64,000 bases of DNA from Cryptomeria japonica (Eukaryota; Streptophyta; Pinopsida; Cupressales; Cupressaceae): the NCBI RefSeq assembly GCF_030272615.1, contig NC_081410.1, positions 128,983,842 to 129,047,841 of the forward strand, in the 5' to 3' direction. This document shows positions 12,450 to 25,634 of this stretch, piece by piece. A program made the translations under genes and the position numbers. The notes under the pieces are model-generated. The model had not been told where the DNA came from and did not search any database. It worked only from the letters and a program-made list of their open reading frames with translations. The number at the start of each line of letters is the position of its first letter. Positions within the stretch are counted from its first letter, which is position 1.

Positions 12450-13529
12450 AATGTAAGGAAGATTCTGAATCCAGAATGCATGGAGATGAGTATGGAGAAA
12501 AAGCTTGAAGTAGCACTTGGGGACTATGATGTTGAAAGGATGAAGAACTTGAAGTTGCAAGATGAATTGAACTCTGCAAAGGAATTGATTCTTATCCTAC
12601 ATGAGAGGTTGTCATATATTCAAGCTAGAAGATAGGAACTTTTACAAAATCAGGATGATGAAGAGAAGCATACCCTTAAGGAACAATGTCAGAAGCTGAG
12701 TTGGGAGAATGGTGTGATGAAGAATGAAATGCAAGCCCTAACTATGAGGATGTCCAAGGAGATTAAAGACCGGAAGAAGGATGAAGAAAATCTTGGCAAA
12801 TCTGTGAAAGACATATTTGAGGAATGCATTAGGTTGGCGCATGAGAATGATATGTTGAGAACTGAACTGGCGCAATCCCAGAATAATGAGCAGGAGTTGG
12901 AAAGACTGATAACAGTCCTAAGGGGAAATCTGGACACTACAAATGAATACAAAGACAATTCTAAGGAGAGTTCTACAAAAATTTATGAGCTATTGAAGGA
13001 TCAAAGGCGCAAGGGAGACACTAGAGGTCTTGGATTTGAGCATGGAGAAAGCTTCGGCATTGCAATTGCAAATGAGACAATTGGTCAAGAGAATCCACCT
13101 ATCAACTGGAATCAAAATACAATGGTAAGGCAACCCAATTCACATAAATTCAATGGTAGATGTTTTCTTTGCAATAAATTTGGTCATATGGCAAGACATT
13201 GCATAAATAGAGCAAATCACGATAACAATGCAGTTCTTGGTAAGTGTTCAAATTGTAAGAAGTATGGTCATAGGACAAAATATTGTAGAATGATTGTGAA
13301 ATTTCATGCATGTGGAAAGTTTGGACATATGGCTAATCGATGTAGGTCAAGGAATGGTCAAGGATATAGCAAGGCAATTCAGAAAAATAATGTCACTTGT
13401 TATGCATGCATTTACTGTGATCACAAGATGGTCAAAGAAAATGAAAAGTATGATCTTTGTCAATGGATGTGTGATGAGCTAATCATAAACCTAGGGAAGA
13501 TTAAGGGTGAGAAGAAAGGTGTTTTTTGA
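12450..13529 (+). pseudogene. Element C gag-like region: coiled coil and three CCHC knuckles
   Basis: Plus-strand coding remnant that begins just inside the 5' LTR. A heptad-rich coiled coil (about 12480-12990) is followed by three CCHC zinc knuckles: CFLCNKFGHMARHC, CSNCKKYGHRTKYC, and a third, CGKFGHMANRC, whose first Cys is not at the usual spacing. A GDTRGLGFEHG block between coil and knuckles is shared with element A. Nucleic-acid binding by the knuckles is inferred from the motif. No Copia UBN2-type gag domain is seen in front of the coil, unlike in A and B. Fossil. Confidence 0.75.
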
Positions 13530-13661
13530 TATGGCAACCTTGTGGTCTGCTTGATTAATTTCTTTTTGAATGAGCTACCGGGATCCAATAAAACACAATG
13601 GGCATTTGATATGCCGATAGGAAAACAAATTAAAGAAGTTGATGCTCTGCAAAAAGGAGAT

Positions 13662-15102
13662 TGTTAGGATGACAAACCCAAGCAACAAGCGAGAAACCAA
13701 TTGTTAGTGTTAGAAATCACAATTTAAACAATAGCCTAATCAAGCATATCAAGAGAGATACTAAATAAGAAATGGAAAGCATGCAAAGACAAAAGAGGTA
13801 AACTAAACTCCTCCAAATGCTGAGAAAAATATTCATAGTGGCTCCTCCCTTGTTCCTCTCCTCTTCAAGTTCCCAAATGAGTGTAGCTCTTAGTAGCTTT
13901 TTGCACTATTTTTTGGATGTCTTATGGAGATTCAAGATTGTGAATAAAAGGTCATGAAAATGCAAACATGAACAAACTAAAAATGAGATATTATCTAATC
14001 TAGTGTTGATTTTAGTCTAAAAGAGTAAATGTAAATGCTCTCTAAATTTCACTATAGGTTAAATGCATACAAGTTTTCAGGATCTAGATTATGAAAAAAT
14101 GAGCTCTATTTATAGGTAAAATGGAGCAATGGAAGGTTGAGATTGAATAATCTCAACAAGGGTCAAGATTGAAGGGCTTAAGATCCATGTGAGGACTTTC
14201 AACCCAATCACATGACAAATGTCAATAAGAGATGGGTTGAGAGGAGAGAGAATAAGCATTAAATGCTTGACATGACTTGAGGGTTAACTTGGGAGGTAAG
14301 GTTAATGTTGAGTTGAAAGCATAAAGCCATTATCCAATAAATAATGTCTTTATCCAATGGATAAACTCTTGTGCAAGAGTTAGTGAGGATAACCATGGTC
14401 AAAGCAATAAATGCTTGAAGAGACCCATGGGTTAAATGAGGGTTGAGTTAGAGGTAAAGTCTCTAACCATGGGAGCAAGCGGATTTAACCATAAATGGTT
14501 ATGTAAGAGGCATTAATGGTCATGTAAGAGCCATTAGTGGTTTGGAAGACTTTAGGGGTTAGCTTGTTGAACACATAAAACATTAAATGCTTTTCAAAGA
14601 CTTTGGAGTCTTTGAGAAGTGACTTCAAGTTGCTTAGGAATTTGACAATATTTAGGTGATGGATTAGGCTAATTAGGAATGATGAGAAAGTGGTTAGAAG
14701 GGTGTAGAAGGGGATTTAGGATTGCAAGTGGATTTGGTGGGTGAGAGAAAATAAGATTTAAATTAAAATAAAATTAATTTATTTCTACTTGTGGTTGCAA
14801 CTTGCATTTGTAGGAGACTGCAAGTTGGGGGGGGAGTTTAATGATTTAAATAAATGTTTTAATTTATTTATTTAAAAGAGGAAAGGGGATTAAATTAAAT
14901 AAATAAAATTTATTCATTTAATTGATTTAGAGGCGTGGTTTAATGAATTAATTTATATAAATTGGATAATTTATTTAGTTAATAGAAGAAGAGAGTAAGG
15001 ATGAACTAATTAAATATTTAATTAATTGGTGACTGATGGTTTACTAATCAAAATAAATAGTAAATATTCATTTAATTAAATGGACAGATTTATGTGACTA
15101 CA
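13662..15102 (-). repeat. 3' LTR of element D
   Basis: About 1441 bp, bounded by TGTTAGGATGACAAA at 13662 and GTGACTACA at 15102. It aligns along its whole length with 27843-29302. Its inner edge is followed by CTGACCCTCTTTG, which on the minus strand is a purine-rich tract (AAAGAGGGTCAGA), as expected upstream of a 3' LTR. Confidence 0.88.
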
Positions 15103-17349
15103 TCTGACCCTCTTTGAGACGGTGCGGTTTATCGCATCATTTCAAAGAAAGAAAAATAGGCGTGAAGAAATATGCCCCATAAATGTTTAATTTAATGGGT
15201 GCCCCCTCGAGAGATGGGCCAATTTTTTTTGAAAAATCAGGCGATCTCTCAAAAAATAATGAGAAGTGGAGGGGAGGTAGAATAGAAGAGATTAGCAATA
15301 ACGGTGAAAGAATGGAAGAAAATGGAGTGAATACGAAGAAAGGGCAATCCAACGAGTACCCTTAGGTCATGTAGGAGAGACGATGAAAATGTAGTGTTGT
15401 GCCTTTGATTGAGCTTATACAATTCATCAAAATTGGTTGGGCAATCTGGTGCAATTGGTGGAATTGCCCTGGTCGAGTCAAAGCGTGACAGTTGATGCTA
15501 GTTGGTCACTTGGACAGGATAAATTCTAAGTAAGTGAATCAAAGTGACTAGTTGGTGACTTAGACAACTGATGTAATTGCCTGATGAAGTCAAGGTATAC
15601 AAAGAAAAATACTCATTGAGACTTAGACAATTGAAGTAATTGTCTGTGTTGATTGTGTTTGATTGGTTGATCAATTGATAGTGTTTGCGTGTGATGGATG
15701 GTTGTGGTGAATCATAGTATCCCCGTTGAGACTAGGTCATTATGATAAATGTCTGTTGTTAGTCTAGGTTTGCCATGATTGATTACCTGTTGAGACCCGA
15801 AGATACTTGATCAGAGTATCTGTTGATAATCTAGGTTTGCCATGATCTATTACTTGTGCAGACGGAGTAACTTGCTTGGCTTATAGGATGGCTTCGAATG
15901 GGAAACATGGTCCCTCCTTCTAGAGATGGATGGTGATGAACGTGGCTTGATTGGGTTGATGGGACACGATGAAGGGATTTATGATGATGACCTAGATAGG
16001 GAGGGTGAGGGGGGGATTCAGTGTTAGATAGAAGATATGGAGGACCTAGGACCCATTCCTATGGAAGAAGATAAAAAAAATAGAGTATGCATCCATTGTC
16101 ATTTCTATGTATAAATGATATGCAACTATATGAATGTATGGATGGATGGAATGCAATATAAATAGATGAGATGGAATGACAATCCATAGTGCTTTATTTT
16201 TCATCATTGAGCAATGGTAGTATCAATCTTGGACGAGGCAGTAGGAACTAAGTTTGGAGCATTGTACCTGTAAGAAAGCAGCATAGATAAAGAATATGGA
16301 CCCTCCATAATGGTTCATGCTCATATGGTCGAGGTATACGTTGTATTCAGCAACCCATAGTGATCCATGACTGTATTTCACATAAGATCACATAGCTTAG
16401 TGAACTTCCCACGTAGACACCATTAGTACATGCCCCAGAACTTCATTGGAATAAATCGCAGAAGATAAACAAACAATGCTTAGGAACCATCCCAACTACA
16501 CTAATCACTTGTGGATATCCCGAAGTAGCGTAGGAACCTGATATAAATGAATAAATAACTTTATCATACTGACCAAGTACTTGATAGCTTTAAACAAAAT
16601 TTTCTTGTCAAAGAAAATGTTATCATGTCTTTGTTTTGGTAAGGAAAGATGCATCCTTGTTAAGACAATTGTGTGTCGATGTTGATTGTTTGGTTGATGT
16701 GATAAGTGATCATTGTTTGAGTAGCTCAAAATGTTTGTTTAATGTCTATTTTGATGCATATGTACAAAGGATTTTTATGCGTTGCAATGTTTTTTATCGA
16801 TTTTTGATGTTTCATGATGTTTTTGGATTTTTGTGAGTTTTTTTGTGAATGTTTTGGATTTTGTGAGTTGTTTTTTGAATGTTTTTGGATTTTGTGGGAC
16901 AGTTTTGAATGTTTTTGGATTTTGTAAGATAGTTTTGAATGTTTTACTCAATGAATCACAAGTAACGTAGAATCCACTTCCATCAATAGGTTAAGAGTAT
17001 TGCCCCTAGTTAGACATGACTATGAAAAAGTGGGATGCAAGATGCATGAAGTACTATCCTTGATGGCAGATCAATAACAAGCCATGGTTTGACTGATGGA
17101 TGAGTGGATGCAATGAATGTGATTGCAACAAGTCTAAAAGACAATGGAGCCATATCTTTTACGTGTGGTGCCTGTTTGCCAGGTTTTCACCATCGCACTT
17201 ACCCAAGGTGCCACCGGAGTGGTTGTTCACCGTTTGGATGTATGATTTTTCTTTACTATTTTGATTTTTTTGTATTTTCTTTAGGACATTTATCTGAATG
17301 TTTTCAGTGTTCTTTCTGGTATGTATGGGAGCCTAATGCTTTGTACAAC
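15103..17349 (-). other. 3' untranslated region of element D with short tandem repeats
   Basis: About 2.2 kb without a credible coding frame, between the integrase end and the 3' LTR. It holds a degenerate tandem repeat of about 35 bp near 16810-16945 (GAATGTTTTTGGATTTTGTG repeated about four times). Looser repeats of a TAGACAATTG / TCTAGGTTTGCCATGAT type lie near 15480-15860. Long non-coding 3' regions with tandem repeats are common in Tat-type elements. Confidence 0.6.
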
Positions 17350-19835
17350 TTATGTATGGAACCGTTTGAGGTGCATGTTGTTGATCGGATCTACTAGTGG
17401 TTCTCCTTCTGAAGTAGCCAACTGATATGCCCCAGACCCAAATACAACAGTGATAACATATGGACCCAACCAGTTTGATTCAAACTTGCCCTGATGTTCT
17501 CTGTTTGGTTGGTTACAAGGATTTTCTCTGAGAACAAGATCACCTACCTCATATGTACGAGGTCTAACTTGATGATTATAGCTTCTTCTCATTTGCTGTT
17601 GATAGGCTTTGAGGTGGTTGTATGCAACTTGTCACCTTTCATCAACTAGTTCCAAGTCTTGAAGACGAGAGACTTTGTATGCTTCATCATCTATCAGATT
17701 ATGCAAGGAAACCTGTAGAGATGGTATCTCAACCTCGATAGGAAGGATGGCTTCTACGCCATAGACCATTAAGTAGGGAGTTGCGCGTGTAGGGGTTCGA
17801 ATGCTAGTTCGATAGGCCCATTGTGATGGATTTAATTGAATGTGCCACTCACAACTGGCATCATTGATCATCTTCTTGAGGATTATCAATATGTTCTTAT
17901 ACGATCCTTTGGCCTGACCATTTCCTTGTGGGTAATAGGGAGTGGAAAAGCGGTGTTAGATGTGAAACTTCTAACAGAGCTCACGGACATCCTGATTTTT
18001 GAAAGGAAGCTCGTTATCTATGATGATGGACATGGGTACACCATACCGGTAGATGATGTAATTAAGGATGAATGAGGCGATATGTGTGCTGGTGACTTGG
18101 TTAAGTGGAACAGCTTCAATCCACTTTGTGAATTATGCGGTGGCAGTAATGATAAATTTATGGCCATTGGATGAGGATGGATGAATTTTACCCACAAGAT
18201 CAAGTACCCATTGACAAAAGGGCCACGGTGTTGTGATTGGTTGCAATTCCTGTGCTGGTGCATGTATCAAGTCTCCATGAACTTGGCATTTCTTGCATTT
18301 TCTGACAAAATAGTAGGAGTCTTTTTCCATGGATGGCCAATAGTATCTAGCGCACATGATCTTCTTTGCTAAGGAAGGACCGCTTGAGTGAGTCCCACAA
18401 ATTCCTTCATGTACCTCTTCCAAGGCCTTTGTTGTCTCATCCTATTCCAGACATTGAAGGAGAGTACCATCAAGACTGCATTGGTATAGGGTTTCAAAAA
18501 TGATGGTATATCGAGCGGTTTAGCGAATGAAGGTTTTGTGTTGGTTATTCGATTGGTTAGGAGGAAGTGTGTGATCGTGGAGATAGGTGTAGAACTCACC
18601 GTACCATAGGGATTTAGAACCAACAAGGAGACATATGATCTTGGATTCAGGGATATCATAAGCGAGAATCCAAAGTTGTTCTACCAAGAACTCATAGTGT
18701 GTTGAATTTTGTGGAAGATCTAGGAGAGATGCAATGGTAGCCATGGCGTCAACAGTTTGATTATGATCTCTAGGTATCTGCTCAAAGGTGATAGTCATAA
18801 ATGATGCTTTTAAACTCTCCACCATTTGCTTGTATGGTATGAGTTTATCATCCTTGGTCTGATATTCGTCTGTAACTTGTCAGATGACAAGTTGGGAGTC
18901 GCCATATATCTATAGCTCTTTTAGTTTCCATTGTATGGCTAGTCTGAGTTCTGTGATCAAGGCCTCATATTCTTCTATGTTGTTTGTACATGGAAAAGTT
19001 AGCCTGTAAGACTTTGGGATGCTGTCACCTTGAGGTGTGATAAACAAAATGCCTGCCCCCGAGCCATGCCTAGTATATGAATCGTCAAAGTAGAGTTTCC
19101 ATGGTTGTGCTATTGTGATCATGAATATCTCTTCATCTAGAAAATTGGAAATAAGAGGATGATCACCTATGAGGGGTGCATCGACCAACTAGTTTGCAAT
19201 AACTTGCCCCTTAATAGCCTTACTATCCACATACTCAATGTCAAATTCACTCAGAATCATCACCCATTTGGCCAAGCGGCCTGTCAATGCTGCTTTGCTG
19301 AGTAAGTACTTTAGTGGATCAATCTTTGCAATAAGTTGTACTTTATGTGTTAACAGGTAGTGCCTCAGTTTAGTGGCTGTCAAGATTACTACTAGGCAAG
19401 CTCGCTCAATAGGTGTGTAATTGAGTTCAAAGCCGACCAGTGTGTGAGAGATATAGTATACAACACACTCTTTCCCTTATGCATTGTGTTGTGCCAGCAG
19501 TACTCCTAATGTCATATTAGTTGTTGAAATATAGAGCAATAGATGTCTACTTGGATATGGTGGGATTAACAATGGTGTATTCATGGGATAGTCCTTGAGC
19601 ATCTAGAATGCTTGCTGACATTTGGCATCCCATTGAAAGTGGATGTTTTTGTGTAACAGACGTGTAAAAGGATGACACTTATCTGCTAGTTGTGCAATGA
19701 ATCTTCGAATGGATTGTAGTCGTCCTTGTAATGTCCTTCACTGACTGATGTTCTTTGGAGGTGGCATGTCCATGATTGCTTTGACCTTTGCAGGATCACC
19801 CTCAATGCCTTTGCTTGAGACAATGTATCCTAGAA
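17350..19835 (-). pseudogene. Element D pol region, 3' half: RNase H domains and integrase
   Basis: Minus-strand blocks in order: end of reverse transcriptase (YIVSSKGIEGDPAKVKAIMD near 19790), RNase H of the reverse transcriptase (about 19190-19480), a second archaeal-type RNase H (about 18520-19190; LYFDDSYTRHGSGAGILF and NNIEEYEALI), integrase zinc finger and core (about 17632-18423; HEGICGTHSSG, ARYYWPSM, KCKKCQVHGD) and an integrase C-terminal block (about 17350-17592; YEVGDLVLRENP, NWLGPYVI). The double RNase H arrangement is a known feature of the Tat branch of plant Ty3/gypsy elements. Fossil. Confidence 0.85.
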
Positions 19836-20798
19836 GGGTAAAAGCACAAAGTTGTGTCACGTTTTAGGCTAACTTATCAACACAAGTGAATTTAAGTAAT
19901 TCTAACTAAAAATTAATTTTCGTCAAACATGTGGTCTATATAGATTCATTATAGCTAAGTTATATATGGGCCACAACTTTTCCAATTGGAAGTGTCTACT
20001 AAATGTATATTTTATACTACTTTTGGTCTAATTACAAAAAAAAAAAAAAAAAACTCGATGTTTCAACAACTCCTACTCTTATAAATAATATTTTTTTTGA
20101 AATGTAAAAATACCCTTTTATAGATCTATAAGTGAATTTTCCAAAACAAATATCTTTTAATATTTTAATTAGTTTTTATGTTTCATATTTTATTTTTATT
20201 GAAAGTAGGTCATCAACATTAATATAAGGTTGATTATCTTGTCAAGGAAAGATACTGAAATTTATTAAAAAAAAATATAAAAAAATATGATGCAGTAGAG
20301 AAAAGAATCTATGTCAAGATGATATAATTCTTTTATGATTTAGATAAATAATTAAGAAAAAAGGTGGTGGGAATTGGAAACAGTTATATTTCAGCACACA
20401 CAACTTTTCAAATTTAATGAAAAATATATATTTATATACAATTGTAAACAAGATATCCATGCACTAAAGTTTCAAGTTATCAATATACAAAAAATAAATC
20501 AAGAAAAAAAAGTAAATTTTACTAAATAAAGTGTGGTGGCTTGTATAACTTCAATTTCAACATTTTTTCAGCAACTAAATTATAGTGTTTACTTTATAAA
20601 AAACTATATTCAAATAATTTTTTAAATTTTTGTTAAAATTACAAACTTAAAAGAGACATAAGAATATAAATTTGATTAGTTTACATCATGTCAAAATTCA
20701 AAACATATATTTCACTTTCTATTGATTTAATTTAAAAAGTTGAATCAACATTGGCCATTTCCTTTATAAAAGTGTGACACAACTTTGTACTTTTATCC
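19836..20798. mobile_element. Non-autonomous DNA transposon, 963 bp, inserted in element D
   Basis: The ends are inverted repeats of about 25 bp. The left end starts GGGTAAAAGCACAAAG and continues TTGTGTCAC. The right end, reverse-complemented, starts GGATAAAAGTACAAAG and continues TTGTGTCAC, giving two mismatches. A 4-bp direct repeat AGAA flanks it at 19832-19835 and 20799-20802. A 5-bp duplication with one change (TAGAA/CAGAA) is also possible. The interior is very AT-rich with no coding frame, so it is MITE-like but long. The short duplication does not fit hAT (8 bp), Mutator (9-10 bp) or Stowaway (TA), and the superfamily is unassigned. The insertion lies in the reverse-transcriptase region of D and is therefore younger than D. 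Confidence 0.8.
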
Positions 20799-20845
20799 AG
20801 AATCTTCCCTGAGGTTACTCCAAAGACACATTTCTTTGGGTTGAG

Positions 20846-21300
20846 TCAAACATGATATTGTTCATGTCTGTCAAAGATTTTCTCTAATATTGCTAGATGA
20901 CCTTCTCTTGTTAATGACTTTTCCAGTAAGTCATCAACATAATCCTCCATTATGGTATGCATCATATCATGAAAGATGGTTGTCATGGCTCTTTGATAGG
21001 TCACTCTTGCATTGTTTAGACCAAAAGGCATTACGATCCAACAGTATGTTCTCCATGGACATGTGAAGGCAGTCTTATGTTGATCTTGTGGTGCAATCTT
21101 TATCTGGTTATACCCTGAAAAGCCATCCATGAGATAAAGCATGACATGTCCTGCTGTTAGATCCACGATCATGCCAATATTTGGTAGGGGGAAGTCATCT
21201 TTAGGACATGCCCTGTTTAGATCTCTGAAGTTAGTACAGATATGAATGCCCCATTTGGTTTGCCAACAGGTACAATGTTAGATATCCAATCTGCATAATC
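20846..21300 (-). pseudogene. Element D reverse transcriptase core
   Basis: Minus-strand reading has the blocks expected of Ty3/gypsy reverse transcriptase: MDGFSGYNQIKIAP, KTAFTCPW, MPFGLNNARVTYQRAM and YVDDLL, the last containing the catalytic Asp pair. The domain continues on the far side of the DNA element that ends at 20798. Fossil. Confidence 0.85.
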
Positions 21301-21618
21301 AATTGGTCTAATAAAACCAACATCCAGGAGTTTCTTAAGTTCTGCTTTGACTAGTACAACAATCTGGGGGTGCATCTTGTGAAGCTTCTATTTGACAGGA
21401 TTAGCTCCGTTTGCTACAGTGGGGTGATGCATGACTAAATCAGGATCAAGACCAAGCATGTCTATATATGACCATACAAAGTTGATCTGATGCTTCTAGA
21501 AGAACTCTACAAACTTAGGTTGTTCCTCTGAAGTTAAAAGAGATGCCAGATGTATGTGGTAAGGAGTTTTAGGAGTCCCCATGTTTAATTCTTTTGTTTC
21601 CTCAATAAGGATTGTTGA

Positions 21619-22752
21619 TCATTCCTGATTTGCACTGGAGGGGAGAATGTCAAACCTTTCATCCGTAGGCGCCTCAGAGAGGTTTTCACCATTGGATACA
21701 CTCTTTCTTTTTACTTTTTTGGGATCAAACAGTGCCACAGTGTGGTTTGCATTGGAAGATCCATGTTTTATTGTAATATTTTTGTAGCTGAAAGGTTTGG
21801 CATTCGCCCCGGAGTAGGTTGCGCTATTAAGTTCAATGGTGAATCCAACTTTGTGATTCCCACTTGGTATGTTATCCCGTAGTTCCAAAAAGTCAATGAT
21901 CGCCTCATCATTTTGGAAATGGTCAAGGCATGGGGGATTTGGTTGGTTCCATTCGATAAGTTCAGGATGAATAATGGGCATTACCTCATCAGTCAGGTTA
22001 AGTTCATAAGATGTGTTAGTGAGGGTTAAGATGTTGTGGTGAGGGTCATTGATGTTACTCTGCCTATCAGAATCAGGCATAGGATGTGACGTAGGGTCTG
22101 TGGAAGGTGTTTCCAGATCAGGAACCCAAGAGGTTTTAATCTGTGCTTCTCCGTAAACAGGGATTTCTTTGTGAGGTGGAGGTGGTGATGCGTCTTCCTC
22201 ATCTGAATTATTGAGCTGTATGGAATCAAATTCCCACTCATGTGAGTCAGTCTCTGAGTCACTTTCCAACATCCGATTACTACACCAAATCGGGATATCC
22301 TTTGAGTTAAACACTGTCGGTGTGATCGGTTGATGTACCTTTGGAGATGGAATGGTTGGTGCTACGGGGAGGATTATTGGGATTAGTGAATCTAATACTG
22401 GGAGTATCGACATTGTTGAATCTACTACTTCTGATGGAATTATTAGTGTTGTTGATGATACTGGGGGTTCTGATACTACTAATGGTGATTTTGATGCAGT
22501 TGTTGTTGTTGATGGAGTTGTTGGTTTGATCGGTGAGATGATTGGTGTTGTGGATGGTATTACTGGGATTCTCAGCCTTATTGGGGCAATTGGTACAGTT
22601 CTTGGTGTTGCTGATATAATCAAGGGTGGCCTCTTTAGAGTATTAGGCTGATATAGAGGTTTGTTGGGTTTCCCTTTGAATCTGAGCTTAGGAAGATTCT
22701 CCTTTTGAAAGCCTAATCCAATCTTATCTTTAGGCTTTAATTCAGGCTGCAA
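21619..22752 (-). pseudogene. Element D low-complexity linker between protease and reverse transcriptase
   Basis: Long open minus-strand stretch rich in Thr, Pro, Ser and Ile (about 22350-22650; for example IPSTTPIISPIKPTTPSTTT). A more acidic part follows towards reverse transcriptase. No known domain is visible. Its repeated GTTGATG/ACTGGGG trinucleotide pattern suggests growth by slippage. Plus-strand open frames here are mirror artefacts of the low complexity. Confidence 0.55.
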
Positions 22753-22896
22753 TGGCTCATGTCATCCTTGCTTGCAAGGTCCCAAAGCACTCTGATCATC
22801 ATAGCCCATTCTTTGCATAATGGTAAGGCCTTAGCCATATTTATTTGTGGGAAGCTTAGCTTGTGGGATTTCCATGGTGATAGGGTCTTTATAGAT

Positions 22897-23847
22897 CTAT
22901 TCTACTAAGTCCTCATCTTTGGTCTCCTCTTCCCGACTCTTTCCAAGGGTAATAGGTGCCAAAGTGCATGCTGGCTTGACCAGTGGTGATTGAAGTAACC
23001 TTTGAGGCTTACCATGAGTTCTAGGGGAAGTGGGTAGTTGCCCAACATAAAAGAGTTGGCTTAGAGTGTACTCCCTAGGACCTTCCTCTGCCGTTTTCAT
23101 CTTTAGCTTCTCTTGCTTTGGTATAGTGGTGTTTGAACTGGAAAGAGAGGTTGGACTAACATATGATGTGGATGGGATAGCTTCTCTATTGTTGGGAATG
23201 GTAATCTCTAGCTGATGGTTGATATTGTTACAATATACAAATGGATTTGCATTGCCTAGGATTGTAATTTCTACACCGTTATGAGGGAACTTGATACACT
23301 GGTGATAGGTGGATGGAATGGCTTGCATGGTGTGTATCCAAGGTCTTCCTAACAACAAATTATATGGAAAAGGAAGGTCCAAAACCTGACATATGATGTG
23401 CTTCACCACTGGGCCCACTCGGATTGGTAACACAACTGCTCCTTTTGAAGAATGCTTTGCATCATCATAGGCTTTTATGGTTATCTTTTTGTGGGGATCC
23501 ACTGATTCAATTACATATCCCAGTGTTGTGACCAATCGTAATGTACAGATATTTAGGCCTGCTCCATTGTCAATCAAGACTCGTTTGATCCTGTGTTGGT
23601 TGATAAATCCTTCAATGTGGAGTGAGGCGTTATGGGGTTGTTGGAAGAATGTATTGTCACTTTCAGAGAAAGTGAGATAGGGTGATGATCTTATATTACC
23701 AACCATAGCTTGAAATTGATTTGTATTTAGATTGGCAGGGATTGATGCCTCTTGGAGAGCTTGATCCAAGATTATTTTATGAGATGGGGATAGGTGCAAA
23801 ATATCTAAGATGGATATAAGTGTGAACGTCTTATCTAATTGTTCCAC
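22897..23847 (-). pseudogene. Element D retropepsin-like protease region
   Basis: Minus-strand reading gives a single open stretch of about 316 codons with an aspartic protease core: VLIDNGAGLNICTL (active-site D-N-G-A) and LLLGRPWIH further on, the flap-side ILG-type motif. This is the usual position of protease in Tat-type elements. The flanking N- and C-terminal parts are not assigned. Confidence 0.75.
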
Positions 23848-24268
23848 AAGGTTATACTACTTTGGGATGGAGCTTGTGCCTTGTGGAGCTGCTTTAATGG
23901 TGATCTTGCTATGACGCGTAACAACATTGCAGGTATGGTTTGGATCTTTGATGGTAATGGTTGTAATTTGTTCATTGGCATCATATAGGTGATTCACAAT
24001 GTAAATATAGGTGGCTTGCGTATAATCATTGGTATCTATGTTTCATCCTGAAGTGGGAGGACCCCTTTGATCTTGTGATAGAAGTGGATTCTTGAACATG
24101 AGATGATCATTATTTGAGGTTTTTTAGGTTGTGTCCTTCAATTTCAATCTCTCCTCGGTCAATAAGATCCTGAACAAGATCTTTCAATCTATGACAGTTA
24201 CTTGTTTTATGTCCTTTCCCTTGATGGAATTCACAATGTTCATTATCACTCCACCATGGAGGTTTGAC

Positions 24269-25634
24269 CTAAGGCTCGTAATTAGATTTCTTTGGTAAGG
24301 TCACCAGATTTGAAGAGACCAATTGATGTAACATTGTTTCAGTAGGTTCCCCTAAGGGAATGTATGTACGTTTTGGTTTATAATTTTGTTTCAATAGGTT
24401 CCTCTTGATAGTCCTTGCATCTACAACTCCGACATTGATGATGTTTTTGTTTTTATTCCAGAAGTTGAGTTTATCACTATTAAAGTGTGGGTGAGGGGCA
24501 TCTTTTGGTTCATTGTATATCTTGATAAGCCCCTTTTTTATGAGGGCCCGTTCACATTTTAATCCCTGGGTTATCATGTCATTAAAGGACTCTATGTCTT
24601 TCCTGTCTAGATGGAATTCCATTTCTTCGTTCAAGTTGGAAATAAATATTTCCACTAGCTCTCGTTCAAGTAGATGAAGAGAATGTCTGCTAGACATTTG
24701 TCGCCATCATTGCAGGAAAGATGAAAATAGCTCCCCTATTTTTTGTTTGGTATTACATAGATTTGCCTTGGTAACATCACGTTCTATGTTGTGTGAATAA
24801 TGTGTGATGAACTTTTGGATAAGTTCCTCAAATTTCCTAATGCCGCCCGTTAATCGGGAAAACCATTGCGTGGTTGTCCCTCCCAAACTCTGAGGAAAGA
24901 GGCGCATTAGATATGTGTCTTCATATGCCACTTCTAGGCAAGCTGACTGAAATTCCCTAACATGATCTCGAGGGTCTCCTTTTCCCCGATACTTTTAGAA
25001 CTTAGGTGTTTCAAACCCTCATGGAAATGGTGGTATATGTAGATTCCTATCAAAGGTATAGGGACAAATATCATTAAGTGAAAACTGGGTAGTTTTCACA
25101 CCACTGTGGAGTTGTTGGGGTAGATTCTTGACTTTTTGCCTCAACATATCAATGTCATTAGGAGGAAGAGGAGGTGGGGGATTTCCTTGATTAAGGTCAT
25201 ATCAGAAGTTATCTCAACCTCTTCCACCCTCATTATAACTATGGTGTTCTGATGCTTGCCGTAATTGTGCAGTATCAAAATCAGAGGGTAGTTTGGCTCC
25301 CTCTTGAGCAAGTCTCAAAAAGTGAGCATCAACGTTGTTTTTGAGGATTTCATCGAAAAGTCGATTGAAGAGGGGGTTGTGTTGTTCCCTTTCTATTTGC
25401 TTGAGGAGTGTGAGTACTAGGATTTTCATCATTTGTGTTTCCTCCAGGGGCTTCTTGGAATTCATTGAGATTGTCCTCCTCTTCCTCCTCAATTTCGAGT
25501 TGTCTAGTCCTTGATCTGGTTTGAGTCATTTTGTTTGAAAGTTGTTGTTGAAGATTGGTGAAAATGATTATGAGTTGGTGATGGAATGAGAGATGAATGT
25601 TTGGTGGAGTGTTTAGCATATGGATCTCTAACAC
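24269..25634 (-). pseudogene. Element D gag region
   Basis: Minus strand. It starts near 25530 with MTQTRSRTRQLEIEEEEED, a basic then acidic head. A retrotransposon gag domain follows near 24707-24931 (YLMRLFPQSLGGTTTQWFSRL, FITHYSHNI), with a C-terminal part at about 24269-24697 (RELVEIFISNLN). The L-F-P-x-S-L-x-G-x-A/T-x-x-W-F motif is characteristic of plant Ty3/gypsy gag. Fossil. Confidence 0.75.

Noticed and set aside
22341-22651. Plus-strand Leu/Gly/Val-rich frames opposite the gypsy linker
   Set aside because: They mirror the Thr/Pro-rich low-complexity linker on the minus strand and have no other support.
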